From Gemmatimonadota bacterium (GTDB lineage Bacteria > Gemmatimonadota > Gemmatimonadetes > Longimicrobiales > Gaopeijiaceae), in NCBI GenBank assembly GCA_028874995.1, contig JAPPGM010000169.1:6566-47834 (forward strand): a stretch of DNA of 41,269 nucleotides, read 5' to 3'. The notes under the pieces were generated by a model. The model made no database searches and was not told the DNA's origin. It saw only the letters and a list, made by a program, of their open reading frames with translations. Shown piece by piece: positions 24,875-32,373 of the stretch. A program made the position numbers and the translations under genes. Numbering within the stretch: the first letter of the stretch is position 1; every line of letters starts with the position of its first letter.

Positions 24875-24906
24875 GACTATTACAGTAGTCAACTAGTACA
24901 GTAGTC
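24875..24906 (+). promoter_or_regulatory. tandem ACTA-N6-TAGT operators
   Basis: ACTATTACAGTAGT (24876-24889) and ACTAGTACAGTAGT (24892-24905) are two copies of an interrupted palindrome, shifted by 16 bp. TACAGTAGTC is an exact direct repeat. They lie 60-90 bp upstream of the gene at 24963 and resemble binding sites of BlaI/CopY-type repressors in layout; the regulator is unknown, and the site is not the same as the dyad before blaI. Confidence 0.55.
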
Positions 24907-24962
24907 GTCTGGAGCCGATTTGAGTCCCGGACAGACTGCCAGTCTCCCGGAAGGAGCCAACA

Positions 24963-25883
24963 ATGAAGACTGTAATCGTATCCATGGCGGCGGTGGTCGC
25001 CCTGGGAACCGGCGTTCTTGCTCTCGCAGACGACGTTGAACCTGTCGCTCCCCCCTCCCAGGAGCAGCGGGAAGCCCGCAACAACTCCGACGCGGAGGAA
25101 CTCTACAACCTCGTGAAGCAAGCGCGTGGCGAACTGCGCGAGATGCGCGTCGACGCGGGGCTGAACGCTCACGCGCCTGGACCGCGGGCCGGCTGGGGGG
25201 AGGGGAAGGGCCATGGAGGCGGCGAAGGGAGCGCGGAACACGGCGGCAGGGAAGGCGGCGAGAGGCGCGGTGAGCACGGAGTTGGGGAAGGCGGCGGAGA
25301 AGGTGGGGAGCACGGCGGCCGTGAGCGTGGCGGACGTGGTGAAGGGGGCGAGGACGGCGGCACCTACCTCGCGAAGATGGCGAAGCAGAACAAGCTCTTC
25401 GCAAACGGGGCCCGCCTGGCCCTCCAGTTCAACCCCAACACGCAGGTCTTCGTGGGCTCGGTGACGAACACAACCGCGCGGACGCTCTCGCAGGTGCGCG
25501 TCGAGATACACCTGGACAACGGCACCGAGCTCGGCCCCACGAAGCGCACGAATGTCGGACCTGGCGAGACGATCCCCGTCGAACTCGGCGCATTCGGGCA
25601 CGAGTTCACTTCCTGGATCAGTCACCCCGAAGCCGGGATCGAACAGGGTCACGCCGTCGGGGAAGAAGAGAGCGGCGAAGGGCGCGGCGAGCATGGCGGT
25701 GAAGGCCGCGGTGACGGGGGTGGGGAGGCCGGCGAGCAGGGCGGGCACGGTCCCGGTGGTGATGCGGGCCGTCCGACCGACGCGGCCTACCGCCCGATGT
25801 ACAACCAGCTCCAGATCCTGCGAGGCGAGATGCACGCCTTCCAGGCCGAACTGAAGGCACGGTCCACGGGAGGGAGACCATGA
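24963..25883 (+). CDS. exported Gly/Glu/His-rich protein with small beta domain
   Basis: The 306-residue protein starts M-K-T-V-I-V-S with GGAAGGAG upstream and a signal peptide ending in L-A-L-A. A helical stretch (residues 33-65) is followed by a low-complexity tract of Gly, Glu, Arg and His (about 72-133; H-G-G-x-E-G-G-type units). A beta domain follows (about 150-205: V-F-V-G-S-V-T-N-T-T, then V-E-I-H-L-D-N-G-T-E-L-G-P), and then a second Gly/Glu/His tract and a C-terminal helix. His/Glu-rich tracts can bind metal ions; this is speculation. The beta domain is repeated in the next gene, which overlaps by ATGA (25880-25883). Confidence 0.7.
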   Translation: MKTVIVSMAAVVALGTGVLALADDVEPVAPPSQEQREARNNSDAEELYNLVKQARGELREMRVDAGLNAHAPGPRAGWGEGKGHGGGEGSAEHGGREGGERRGEHGVGEGGGEGGEHGGRERGGRGEGGEDGGTYLAKMAKQNKLFANGARLALQFNPNTQVFVGSVTNTTARTLSQVRVEIHLDNGTELGPTKRTNVGPGETIPVELGAFGHEFTSWISHPEAGIEQGHAVGEEESGEGRGEHGGEGRGDGGGEAGEQGGHGPGGDAGRPTDAAYRPMYNQLQILRGEMHAFQAELKARSTGGRP

Positions 25884-26296
25884 CTGCAGCTCCGATACCT
25901 GCGGCACGCCGCCGCAACCTGTCCCGGGTTGCGCTCTTGGCGTTCTCTGTCGCGCCCCTCGGCGTCTTCGCTTGTTCGACCGGGCACACCGAGGAGGGCG
26001 AATCCGGAATCCGGTACGCATTGACGGACACCGCCATGGTGGTCCGCGACGGCGTCAAGCTGGTTGCCTGGTACGACGCCTCGCGCGACGCGTTCCTCGG
26101 CACGGTCACGAACACCACGGACGCGACCATTCAGCGGGTCCGCGTCGAGATCCACCTGTCGAACGGAACCGAACTCGGTCCCACGCCCAATGTGGATCTC
26201 GATCCCGGGGAGAGCGACGGCTTCGAGCTGAACGCCAGCGGGCAGAGCTTCGTGTGGTGGAGCATCCATGTCGAGATCGGATCCGATTCCGGGTAG
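25880..26296 (+). CDS. exported small beta-domain protein
   Basis: The 138-residue protein has a signal with S-V-A-P-L-G-V-F-A-C-S (lipobox near residue 32), so it is probably a lipoprotein. The mature part is one beta domain nearly identical in phrasing to that of its neighbour: F-L-G-T-V-T-N-T-T, V-R-V-E-I-H-L-S-N-G-T-E-L-G-P-T, D-P-G-E-S. It overlaps the upstream gene by four bases and appears to have arisen by duplication of its domain. Function unknown. Confidence 0.72.
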   Translation: MTAAPIPAARRRNLSRVALLAFSVAPLGVFACSTGHTEEGESGIRYALTDTAMVVRDGVKLVAWYDASRDAFLGTVTNTTDATIQRVRVEIHLSNGTELGPTPNVDLDPGESDGFELNASGQSFVWWSIHVEIGSDSG

Positions 26297-26312
26297 CCCA
26301 CAAAGCCCGTGG

Positions 26313-26334
26313 CCGGGAGCCTCACCGCTCCCGG
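26313..26334. terminator. hairpin between convergent genes
   Basis: CCGGGAGC (26313-26320) and GCTCCCGG (26327-26334) form an 8-bp perfect stem with a 6-base loop. It sits between the convergent stops at 26296 and 26355. There is no T-tract on either strand, so the terminator role is an inference from position. Confidence 0.45.
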
Positions 26335-26354
26335 TCCGCGGGCGGCCTTGTCTG

Positions 26355-26984
26355 CTACGCTCCCGGCTCTCCCGCCCCCAACCCCAACTCCCCCTGTGCC
26401 CGGTCCCGCTTCGGCACCTCATGACAACGGCGGCACCGCGCCTCGTAGCTCTCCGCGCCCCCGACCTGGATCGTCGGCCCCTCCGCGGGCGCCGGCTTCC
26501 CGTCGATGAGGCGCTGGTTCTTCGTCGCCGGATCGCCGCACACCACGCAGATCGCGCTCAGCTTGTCGATCCGCTCCGCACGCGCCAGGAGGAGTCCCAT
26601 GGGACCGAAGGGCTCGCCGCGAAAGTCCATGTCGGTGCCGGCCACGATGACCCGCATCCCGGCGTCCGCCAGCGCATCGACAACCTCGCAGATGCCGTCG
26701 TCCAGGAACTGCGCCTCGTCGATGGCGACGACCTGCGTATCCGCGTCAACCTTTTCGGCGAGCTGCACGGAGTTTGACACTGGCTCGGCGTCGACCTGCC
26801 GCCCGTCGTGGGACGAGATCTGGAACTGGCCGCCGTAGCGGTCGTCGAGGTGGGACTTGAAGAGCTGGACCCGCCGGCCGGCGATGAGGGCGCGCCGAAT
26901 GCGCCGGATCAGTTCCTCGGACTTGCCGCTGAACATGACGCCGGCGACGACCTCGATCCATCCGTGCGCGGCTCCGTGTCGCAT
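26355..26984 (-). CDS. tdk: thymidine kinase (TK1 type)
   Basis: The 209-residue protein has the P-loop G-V-M-F-S-G-K-S (residues 15-22), the Walker B-like V-V-A-I-D-E-A-Q-F near residue 88, the lasso-type substrate region, and two zinc-binding cysteine pairs (C-V-V-C near 146 and C-R-R-C near 184). It phosphorylates thymidine in the pyrimidine salvage pathway using ATP, in the cytoplasm. The ATG has GGAGAG upstream. The C-terminal tail after the cysteines is short and typical. It lies downstream of the membrane protein gene by 18 bp and could share its transcript. Confidence 0.95.
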   Translation of the reverse strand: MRHGAAHGWIEVVAGVMFSGKSEELIRRIRRALIAGRRVQLFKSHLDDRYGGQFQISSHDGRQVDAEPVSNSVQLAEKVDADTQVVAIDEAQFLDDGICEVVDALADAGMRVIVAGTDMDFRGEPFGPMGLLLARAERIDKLSAICVVCGDPATKNQRLIDGKPAPAEGPTIQVGGAESYEARCRRCHEVPKRDRAQGELGLGAGEPGA

Positions 26985-27002
26985 GACTCTCCGGCGCGGG
27001 TC

Positions 27003-27743
27003 TCAGTACCCCAGCACGCCGTAGTTCCCGTCCAGTATCAGGCGCACTGACACGTACAGTCCGAAGGCCGGAACGAACACCCAGATCGCATTTGGCGCAA
27101 CGACATACCTGTACAGCTCGCCCCGGCTGACATGGGCCTGCCGCCCCGCCACGAAAAAGCTGACCCAGTACAGCGACGACACGTAGACCCACTGCCAGAA
27201 CAGCATGGCCCCAAGGATACCGGCGACCACCGCCGGGATGAGATCGACGGTGTAGGCCGCGTAGAGGACCAGCGTTGGAACGGGCGTCACGAAGCCGTTG
27301 CCGATGTCCGCGTTGAAGCCGAACGTTTCGCGATCCCGGTAGGACGGATCGACCATCGAATACGTCGCCCAGGCGTCCGCCCAGACCGCCGGAGACAGCA
27401 TCCGGCTCAGCGGCACCCTGGTGGTCAGGAATTCGACGGCAGGCGTGCGGCCGGTCTCCTTCCGCCGCCCACGCCAATACGCGGACCGTGCCGCGACGTA
27501 GTCCCGCCGGAAGAACAGGCACATCTCCCAGTAGCAGATCAGCAGGTTCGTCGAGAAGAACAGGCTGAACAGGCAGTGGATGACGTTGAAGCCGCCGTGG
27601 ACGTGGTAGCGGATACCGATGCCGGCGAGCGCCAGGAGCGCGATCAACAGGACAATGTGAAGTGCGACAGGGACTCCACGCCCGCCTGGTTGTTCGCTCT
27701 GGTCCGGATCCGTTCGCGCGGGGTCGTAGGCGCCCGTGCTCAT
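27003..27743 (-). CDS. multi-pass membrane protein of unknown function
   Basis: The 246-residue protein starts M-S-T-G-A-Y at 27743 with GAAGGA upstream. It has about five membrane segments (residues about 25-45, 52-72, 147-165, 170-190 and 215-235), with a conserved-looking C-Y-W-E-M-C-L-F-F after the second. I do not recognise the family. Its ATG overlaps the stop of the metalloprotease-like lipoprotein gene (ATGA at 27740-27743), so the two proteins are made together and may work together at the envelope. Confidence 0.65.
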   Translation of the reverse strand: MSTGAYDPARTDPDQSEQPGGRGVPVALHIVLLIALLALAGIGIRYHVHGGFNVIHCLFSLFFSTNLLICYWEMCLFFRRDYVAARSAYWRGRRKETGRTPAVEFLTTRVPLSRMLSPAVWADAWATYSMVDPSYRDRETFGFNADIGNGFVTPVPTLVLYAAYTVDLIPAVVAGILGAMLFWQWVYVSSLYWVSFFVAGRQAHVSRGELYRYVVAPNAIWVFVPAFGLYVSVRLILDGNYGVLGY

Positions 27744-28885
27744 CGACGGTTCCTTCGAGGTGGGATGGGGGGATCCTCGAAGCGGAGCGTGTCCCATCGT
27801 GCCGGCGGCGTCCCTGTGGCCGGCGGGGCCACCGCGATGGGCGGTGGAGGTGTGTACGGCGACATGTCCAGGTCTTCGCCGTCGAAGTAGGCCAGCCGGT
27901 TCGGAGTCGTCCTCGTCATGAGCCAGCGAACCTGGGCGTTCAGCCGCTCTGGCCGGTACCGAACCGCGAAGTACGGAAGAATGGTCTCCGCAACATCCTC
28001 CCGGTCGGGAAAGTCGTGCGCGTAGTCGGAGATGGCCACGCCGTCGGCCTGCTGGGCCGCGCGCCAGCCGGGCGAGTCCGAATGGTCGGGATCGAGCGAG
28101 GCGTGGGCGCCTTCGTGCATGAACACCTCTTCCAGGAACCCGTCGTTGACGGCCCGCCTCGTTCCCGGGTCCTCCGTATGGATCAGGATGCTCCCGTTGT
28201 AGGAATTGCCCCCGAAGGCCCCCTGGCCCGCATTCACCTCCACCTCCTGGAGGTTCGACAGGAGAGCCGCCGGGAGCCGTCCCATCGCTGGTCCGAAGAC
28301 CTCGATCTCCGCCTCGGCCGCCTCCGCGCTGCCGAACTCGGGATTGAACTGCCACTCCACAGTACGTTCGCCGAACCGCACGTCGAAGAGGTAGGCATTC
28401 ACCGTGATCCAGGCGTTGGCCCGCCTGTCGAAGATCTCCCTCCAACCGCGACCGGTGTAGGTGACGCTGCCGAACGACGAGGGGTCGTCAGGACCGAGTA
28501 TCTCCGGGGTCACCCATACCGTTCCGCTGAACGGCGGCTCTCCGGTGTGCGCGAGCCCGATATCGACCGTCTGGTCGGCGCGAACATCCACTTCAACGGT
28601 CTCTCGCCGGTAGCTGGGCGGGGCGCTGACGGTAATCCTGACCTTGCCCCCGGGGACGCCCGACAGCAGGTACCGCCCGATTGAATCGGTGTTCGTGGAT
28701 GCCGACGCTCCCTCTTCCAGCCGCACGGCCGCGCCGGGAATCGCCAGGCCCGGCATCCGGCTGTCGGTCACCGTGCCGGACAGCGTGAACGACCCCACCA
28801 CCGTCGGCCCGGTCTCCCCGCAGGAAACCGAGACCAGGCCGGTCAATGCCACCGACACGGCGATTGTGATTGGGCGACGCGTCAT
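27740..28885 (-). CDS. lipoprotein with carboxypeptidase-regulatory-like domain and metallopeptidase-like motif
   Basis: The 381-residue protein starts M-T-R-R-P-I-T and has a lipobox (L-V-S-V-S-C-G). Residues about 30-110 look like a carboxypeptidase-regulatory-like beta domain (F-T-L-S-G-T-V-T-D, S-I-G-R-Y-L-L-S-G-V-P-G-G). The second half carries F-M-H-E-G-A-H-A-S-L-D (H-E-x-x-H) near residue 260, followed by D-P-D-H-S-D-S-P-G-W, plausible further zinc ligands. No exact peptidase family is assigned. The Pro-rich C-terminus ends at the ATGA overlap with the membrane-protein gene. Confidence 0.68.
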   Translation of the reverse strand: MTRRPITIAVSVALTGLVSVSCGETGPTVVGSFTLSGTVTDSRMPGLAIPGAAVRLEEGASASTNTDSIGRYLLSGVPGGKVRITVSAPPSYRRETVEVDVRADQTVDIGLAHTGEPPFSGTVWVTPEILGPDDPSSFGSVTYTGRGWREIFDRRANAWITVNAYLFDVRFGERTVEWQFNPEFGSAEAAEAEIEVFGPAMGRLPAALLSNLQEVEVNAGQGAFGGNSYNGSILIHTEDPGTRRAVNDGFLEEVFMHEGAHASLDPDHSDSPGWRAAQQADGVAISDYAHDFPDREDVAETILPYFAVRYRPERLNAQVRWLMTRTTPNRLAYFDGEDLDMSPYTPPPPIAVAPPATGTPPARWDTLRFEDPPIPPRRNRR

Positions 28886-29012
28886 TCTCGTACACTCCGT
28901 CGGACACACTCGAACCGTTGCGCTCCACTCGACGAAAACCTACGGAAGCGGGCCGGTGGACGCACGGACGCGCCTTCCACCAGCCCCGCTGCCAGCACTA
29001 ACTTCCCCCACC

Positions 29013-30605
29013 ATGCCAACCCACTGGGCCATCGATCTCGGGACCTCCAACACGACCGTCTGCGAAGACCGGTCCGGGCAGCCGCACGTCGTCAACCTCC
29101 CCGACCAGGCGAAGCTGGAGCCCATCACGCAGACCCCGGTCATGCCGTCGTGCGTCTGCGTCATGGACCCGGACGGCGAAAAGGTCCTGATCGGGCAGGA
29201 GGCCGTCACTTACAACTGGGACGGACGGGCCACGGGCTTCGCACGCGGCTTCAAGCGCCACCTCGGCATGGAGAGCAGCCGGGCCATGGCGCGCGTGGGC
29301 GGAAGGACCTTCACCGCGCAGGACGTCGCGTCTCTCTTCCTGCGCGAGATCGTCGACACCCTCGAGGCACGATTCGGCGAGGAGGTAGCCGACGTCACCA
29401 TCGCGACGCCGAGCGGCTTCTACGAGACGTACCGGGCCGAACTCCAGGAGATCATCCGCCGTGTGAAGCGGCGCGGCTGGTGGGGACGCATCTGGGCGCG
29501 CCTTCGGGGGAAGCCGGGCGGGATCGTGTTCCGCACCCTGGACGAGCCCGTGGCGGCGGCGCTCGGCTACGGGGTCGATGTCGGACGCCCCACGACGGTG
29601 ATCGCCTTCGATTTCGGCGGTGGATCGATGGAAGCGGCGGTGGTGAGGACCCACGGCGCACGGACGGTCGAGACCGGCAGGGCGGAGGTGCTCGCCAAGC
29701 AGGCCGTCGAACTCGGCGGCGACGACATCGACCGCTGGATTCTGGAGCGGCTGGTCCCGTCGGCGCTGCACGACTGGCCCGAATGGGAGGTCGCGCTCCG
29801 CTGGGAGGCCGAGCGCGTCAAGCTGCTCGCGAGCGCGGGAAGCGAGGGCGACTTCACCTTCCGCAACGAATCGTATGGGAGGCTGGACTACCACGTCCTG
29901 CGCGACCTGCTCGCCGAAAACGGCCTCTACGCGCGCATCCGGGAGCTCCTGGACGACACGCTCACCGAGCTGCGGACCCGGCACGGCGTTCTCCCCGGCG
30001 CGATCGACGATGTCATCCTCGAAGGCGGTTCCACCCTGCTTCCCGAGGTGCGCAACGTCGTGGGCGACGTGCTCGGCCGCGACAAGGTGCGGGAGTGGCT
30101 GCCCTTCGCGGCCGTCGCGCGCGGCGCTTGCATCTTCGCCGGTGGCGCGCACGTCGAGGACTTCATCTACCACGACTACGCGATCCGGCTCCTTCCCGAG
30201 GACGACAAGGGGGCCGAGTACGAACTCCTCATCCCAGGCGGGACGCGCTTCCCCACGGTCGACGACTTCGTAACGCGCTACTACGCCCCCGGCTTCGACG
30301 GCCAGCGCCACATCAACCTCTTCATCTGCGAGGTCGGGCGCGTGGCCGGGCGTCCGGTGGACTGGACCGAGCGGCCGAACGGCTCCAGCTACTTCGTGCC
30401 CGGGACCGAGGGCGAACAGGCGTTCTGCCTGTGCCTCAACGAGGCGGACCCGGCGCTGCCGCTCAGTCCGGCCGGCAGCGGAGCCGCGCCCCGCCTGCGC
30501 GTGACCTATTCGGTTGATGAAAACCGCTGGCTGTGCGTAACGGTACATGACCTGCAGCGAAAGACCGACCTGAAGGTGAAACACCCGGTGGTAAGACTGC
30601 GATGA
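29013..30605 (+). CDS. Hsp70 family (DnaK-like) ATPase
   Basis: The 530-residue protein begins M-P-T-H-W-A-I-D-L-G-T-S-N-T, the phosphate-1 motif of the actin/Hsp70 fold. Other motifs are A-T-P-S-G-F-Y-E-T near 130, D-E-P-V-A-A-A-L-G-Y near 180, phosphate-2 D-F-G-G-G-S-M-E near 200, and the adenosine motif L-E-G-G-S-T-L-L-P near 337. After about residue 380 the standard substrate-binding domain is replaced by a shorter beta-rich region, so it is a divergent Hsp70 and not the housekeeping DnaK. There is no clear ribosome site before the ATG. It overlaps the HEAT-type gene by ATGA (30602-30605), implying a joint function. Confidence 0.88.
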   Translation: MPTHWAIDLGTSNTTVCEDRSGQPHVVNLPDQAKLEPITQTPVMPSCVCVMDPDGEKVLIGQEAVTYNWDGRATGFARGFKRHLGMESSRAMARVGGRTFTAQDVASLFLREIVDTLEARFGEEVADVTIATPSGFYETYRAELQEIIRRVKRRGWWGRIWARLRGKPGGIVFRTLDEPVAAALGYGVDVGRPTTVIAFDFGGGSMEAAVVRTHGARTVETGRAEVLAKQAVELGGDDIDRWILERLVPSALHDWPEWEVALRWEAERVKLLASAGSEGDFTFRNESYGRLDYHVLRDLLAENGLYARIRELLDDTLTELRTRHGVLPGAIDDVILEGGSTLLPEVRNVVGDVLGRDKVREWLPFAAVARGACIFAGGAHVEDFIYHDYAIRLLPEDDKGAEYELLIPGGTRFPTVDDFVTRYYAPGFDGQRHINLFICEVGRVAGRPVDWTERPNGSSYFVPGTEGEQAFCLCLNEADPALPLSPAGSGAAPRLRVTYSVDENRWLCVTVHDLQRKTDLKVKHPVVRLR

Positions 30606-31897
30606 GCGAGCTCAAATCCCTCTTCGGCCCTAGCCAGGAGAAGATCTGGCGGCGACTGTCCCGCGAAGTGGGCGGGCAGTTCCGCGAAGGAGGGATCTTT
30701 GCATCACACGCCGTCCAGGTTCGTGCCGAAGACTGGCTCATCACACTCGACACGTACGCGTTCAGCGACAGCGCAGGAGGCGGCACCTTCACGAGGCTCC
30801 GCGCCCCCTATTTCAATCCGGAGCGCTTCAGGTTCGAGATCTACCGTGCGAGCTTCTTCACCGAGTTGTGGAAGGGGATGGGGATGCAGGATATCGAGGT
30901 CGGCCATCCCCGGTTTGATCGTGACTTCGTGATCAAGGGCAATTCTCCTGGGCGGATACGGCGGCTCTTCGACAACGGGAAGATCCGCCGCCTCATCGAT
31001 GCCCAGCCGAAGATTCATCTGTCCGTCAAGGCGCACGAAGGGGTCTTCAGCAAGTTTCCCGCCGGGGTGGACGAACTTCACTCCGAGTCGGCCGGGACCA
31101 TCAAGGATCTGTCGCAGCTGCGCATGCTGTTCGACCTCTTTGCCGAGGTGCTGCAGCAGGTTTGCCACGAGGGGAAGGCGTACGAGGACGATGTCCGGAT
31201 CCACATGCGGCGGCTGCGTGCGCCCGGGGGGCAGATCAGGGACAAGTATGTCATCTGGGAGGGGGACAAGCCGCGACGCGACGCGGCTGCGGCGCTCGGA
31301 CGGCTGGGCGACCCCGCGGCCGGCCCCGCGCTCACCTCTGTTCTCACGGACAAGGACAACCTGCTCGTCGCGCGGGCGATCGAGGCACTCGCCCGGATCG
31401 GTGACGCGCGGGCGGTCGGCCCCCTCGTCCGCAGGCTCGGCGACACCAAGGCGGCCGAGGGCCGTCCCATCCGCGATCACGTTGCCGATGCATTGAGGGA
31501 ACTCGGTGAAGGGGCGCTCGTCGATGCCGTGCTGGCCGCGCTGGACGGCGACTTCGCGCGTCTCAAGGCGTACGACGGCGCATTCAGGGCGGAGATCATC
31601 GATGCGCTGGCCAATTCGATTCGCTGGCGCTCCGCCACGCACCCGGCGAACGCGCTGGCCGAAATCCACGCTGTGGAGGCGCTGCCGCGGCTCCGCGCAA
31701 TCCTGACCAACTACGGCAGGCGAAACCCCACCGGCCAGACGGTTGCAGACGTGATCAGGAGGCTCGAGTCACGCGCTTCGCTTCCCCGCGCCGCCACGGC
31801 GCCCGATGTCGAAGCTGACACGCTGCCACGTGCTGCGCGGGAGCCGGGGCCGGACACGCGGACGCTGCCGCGCGGCTCCCGGGGTCCGGAAGAATAG
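30602..31897 (+). CDS. HEAT-repeat protein coupled to the Hsp70 gene
   Basis: The 431-residue protein has an uncharacterised N-terminal domain (residues about 1-215: L-F-G-P-S-Q-E-K-I-W-R-R-L, then F-R-F-E-I-Y-R-A-S-F-F-T-E-L-W). HEAT/PBS-lyase-type repeats follow (D-A-A-A-A-L-G-R-L-G-D-P-A-A-G-P-A-L, A-I-E-A-L-A-R-I-G-D-A-R-A-V-G-P-L) to about residue 300. The last about 40 residues hold three short L-P-R-[AG]-[AS] repeats spaced 16-22 residues apart. No catalytic motif is visible; it may be a scaffold or client-binding partner of the Hsp70. It starts within the Hsp70 stop codon (ATGA). Confidence 0.75.
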   Translation: MSELKSLFGPSQEKIWRRLSREVGGQFREGGIFASHAVQVRAEDWLITLDTYAFSDSAGGGTFTRLRAPYFNPERFRFEIYRASFFTELWKGMGMQDIEVGHPRFDRDFVIKGNSPGRIRRLFDNGKIRRLIDAQPKIHLSVKAHEGVFSKFPAGVDELHSESAGTIKDLSQLRMLFDLFAEVLQQVCHEGKAYEDDVRIHMRRLRAPGGQIRDKYVIWEGDKPRRDAAAALGRLGDPAAGPALTSVLTDKDNLLVARAIEALARIGDARAVGPLVRRLGDTKAAEGRPIRDHVADALRELGEGALVDAVLAALDGDFARLKAYDGAFRAEIIDALANSIRWRSATHPANALAEIHAVEALPRLRAILTNYGRRNPTGQTVADVIRRLESRASLPRAATAPDVEADTLPRAAREPGPDTRTLPRGSRGPEE

Positions 31898-31918
31898 TGT
31901 TTGAAGACTCCCGGTCCG

Positions 31919-32239
31919 TCAGGCGCCGGGCAACCGATACGGCACGGACTTGCCGACCGCCTCGTCTACCGTCTCCGGAGTGATCAGAACGGTCACCGAT
32001 ACCGTGAGCGCGCCCGCTGCGGCGATGTTCAGGGAAAGCGCCGTGGCCGCGGCCTCGTCGGGAAGGTCGGCGATCAGGTAGAGGTCGCAGTCGCCGAAGG
32101 CGTAGTAGAACCCTTCCAGGGTGCCGCCCGCGCCTTCGATCGTCTGCCGCAGGGCGGCCTCCCGCCCGGTGCCGCCCTCGGCGAGCAGCCCCTTGAGGCC
32201 GGATTGGGTGTAACTGGTGCGAAACATGTACTTGGCCAT
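31919..32239 (-). CDS. GYD-domain protein
   Basis: The 106-residue protein starts M-A-K-Y-M-F-R-T-S-Y-T-Q-S-G-L-K-G-L and matches the small GYD-domain family (F-Y-Y-A-F-G-D-C-D-L-Y-L-I-A-D, then a ferredoxin-like fold and I-T-P-E-T-V-D-E-A). The family is cytoplasmic and of unknown function. An upstream ATG-containing frame exists but begins inside the promoter region; the start at 32239 matches the domain. Promoter P4 lies about 80 bp upstream. Confidence 0.85.
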   Translation of the reverse strand: MAKYMFRTSYTQSGLKGLLAEGGTGREAALRQTIEGAGGTLEGFYYAFGDCDLYLIADLPDEAAATALSLNIAAAGALTVSVTVLITPETVDEAVGKSVPYRLPGA

Positions 32240-32323
32240 CGCTGTCCTCGCAGCTTGGGATGGTTTCGATGATGGGGGGTCTAATGTAGCCGTCCGGTGG
32301 CCCACTTCCGCAATGGCGTGCGC

Positions 32324-32352
32324 TGTGGAAACCCCGCTTTCCATTCTGTCAA
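32324..32352 (-). promoter_or_regulatory. shared dyad promoter, site P4
   Basis: On the minus strand TTGACA (32352-32347) is spaced 17 bp from TCCACA (32329-32324), with the spacer ending in GGGGTT. The dyad is TGACAAC-CGCG-GTTGACA. It lies just after the amine-oxidase stop and precedes the GYD gene. The spacer resembles that of P3 at most positions (both contain TGGAAAG). Confidence 0.6.
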
Positions 32353-32373
32353 CCGCGGTTGTCATGCCGGGCA

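Noticed and set aside
25213-25464. Alternative plus-strand frame with Ala/Lys-rich helical look
   Set aside because: It is produced by the repetitive GGCG/GGAG DNA that encodes the Gly/Glu/His tract; it has no ribosome site and destroys the shared beta domain.
28998-30584. Long minus-strand frame opposite the Hsp70 gene
   Set aside because: Its translation is Arg/Ala/Val-rich without domain motifs and mirrors the codons of the Hsp70 gene; a typical shadow in GC-rich DNA.
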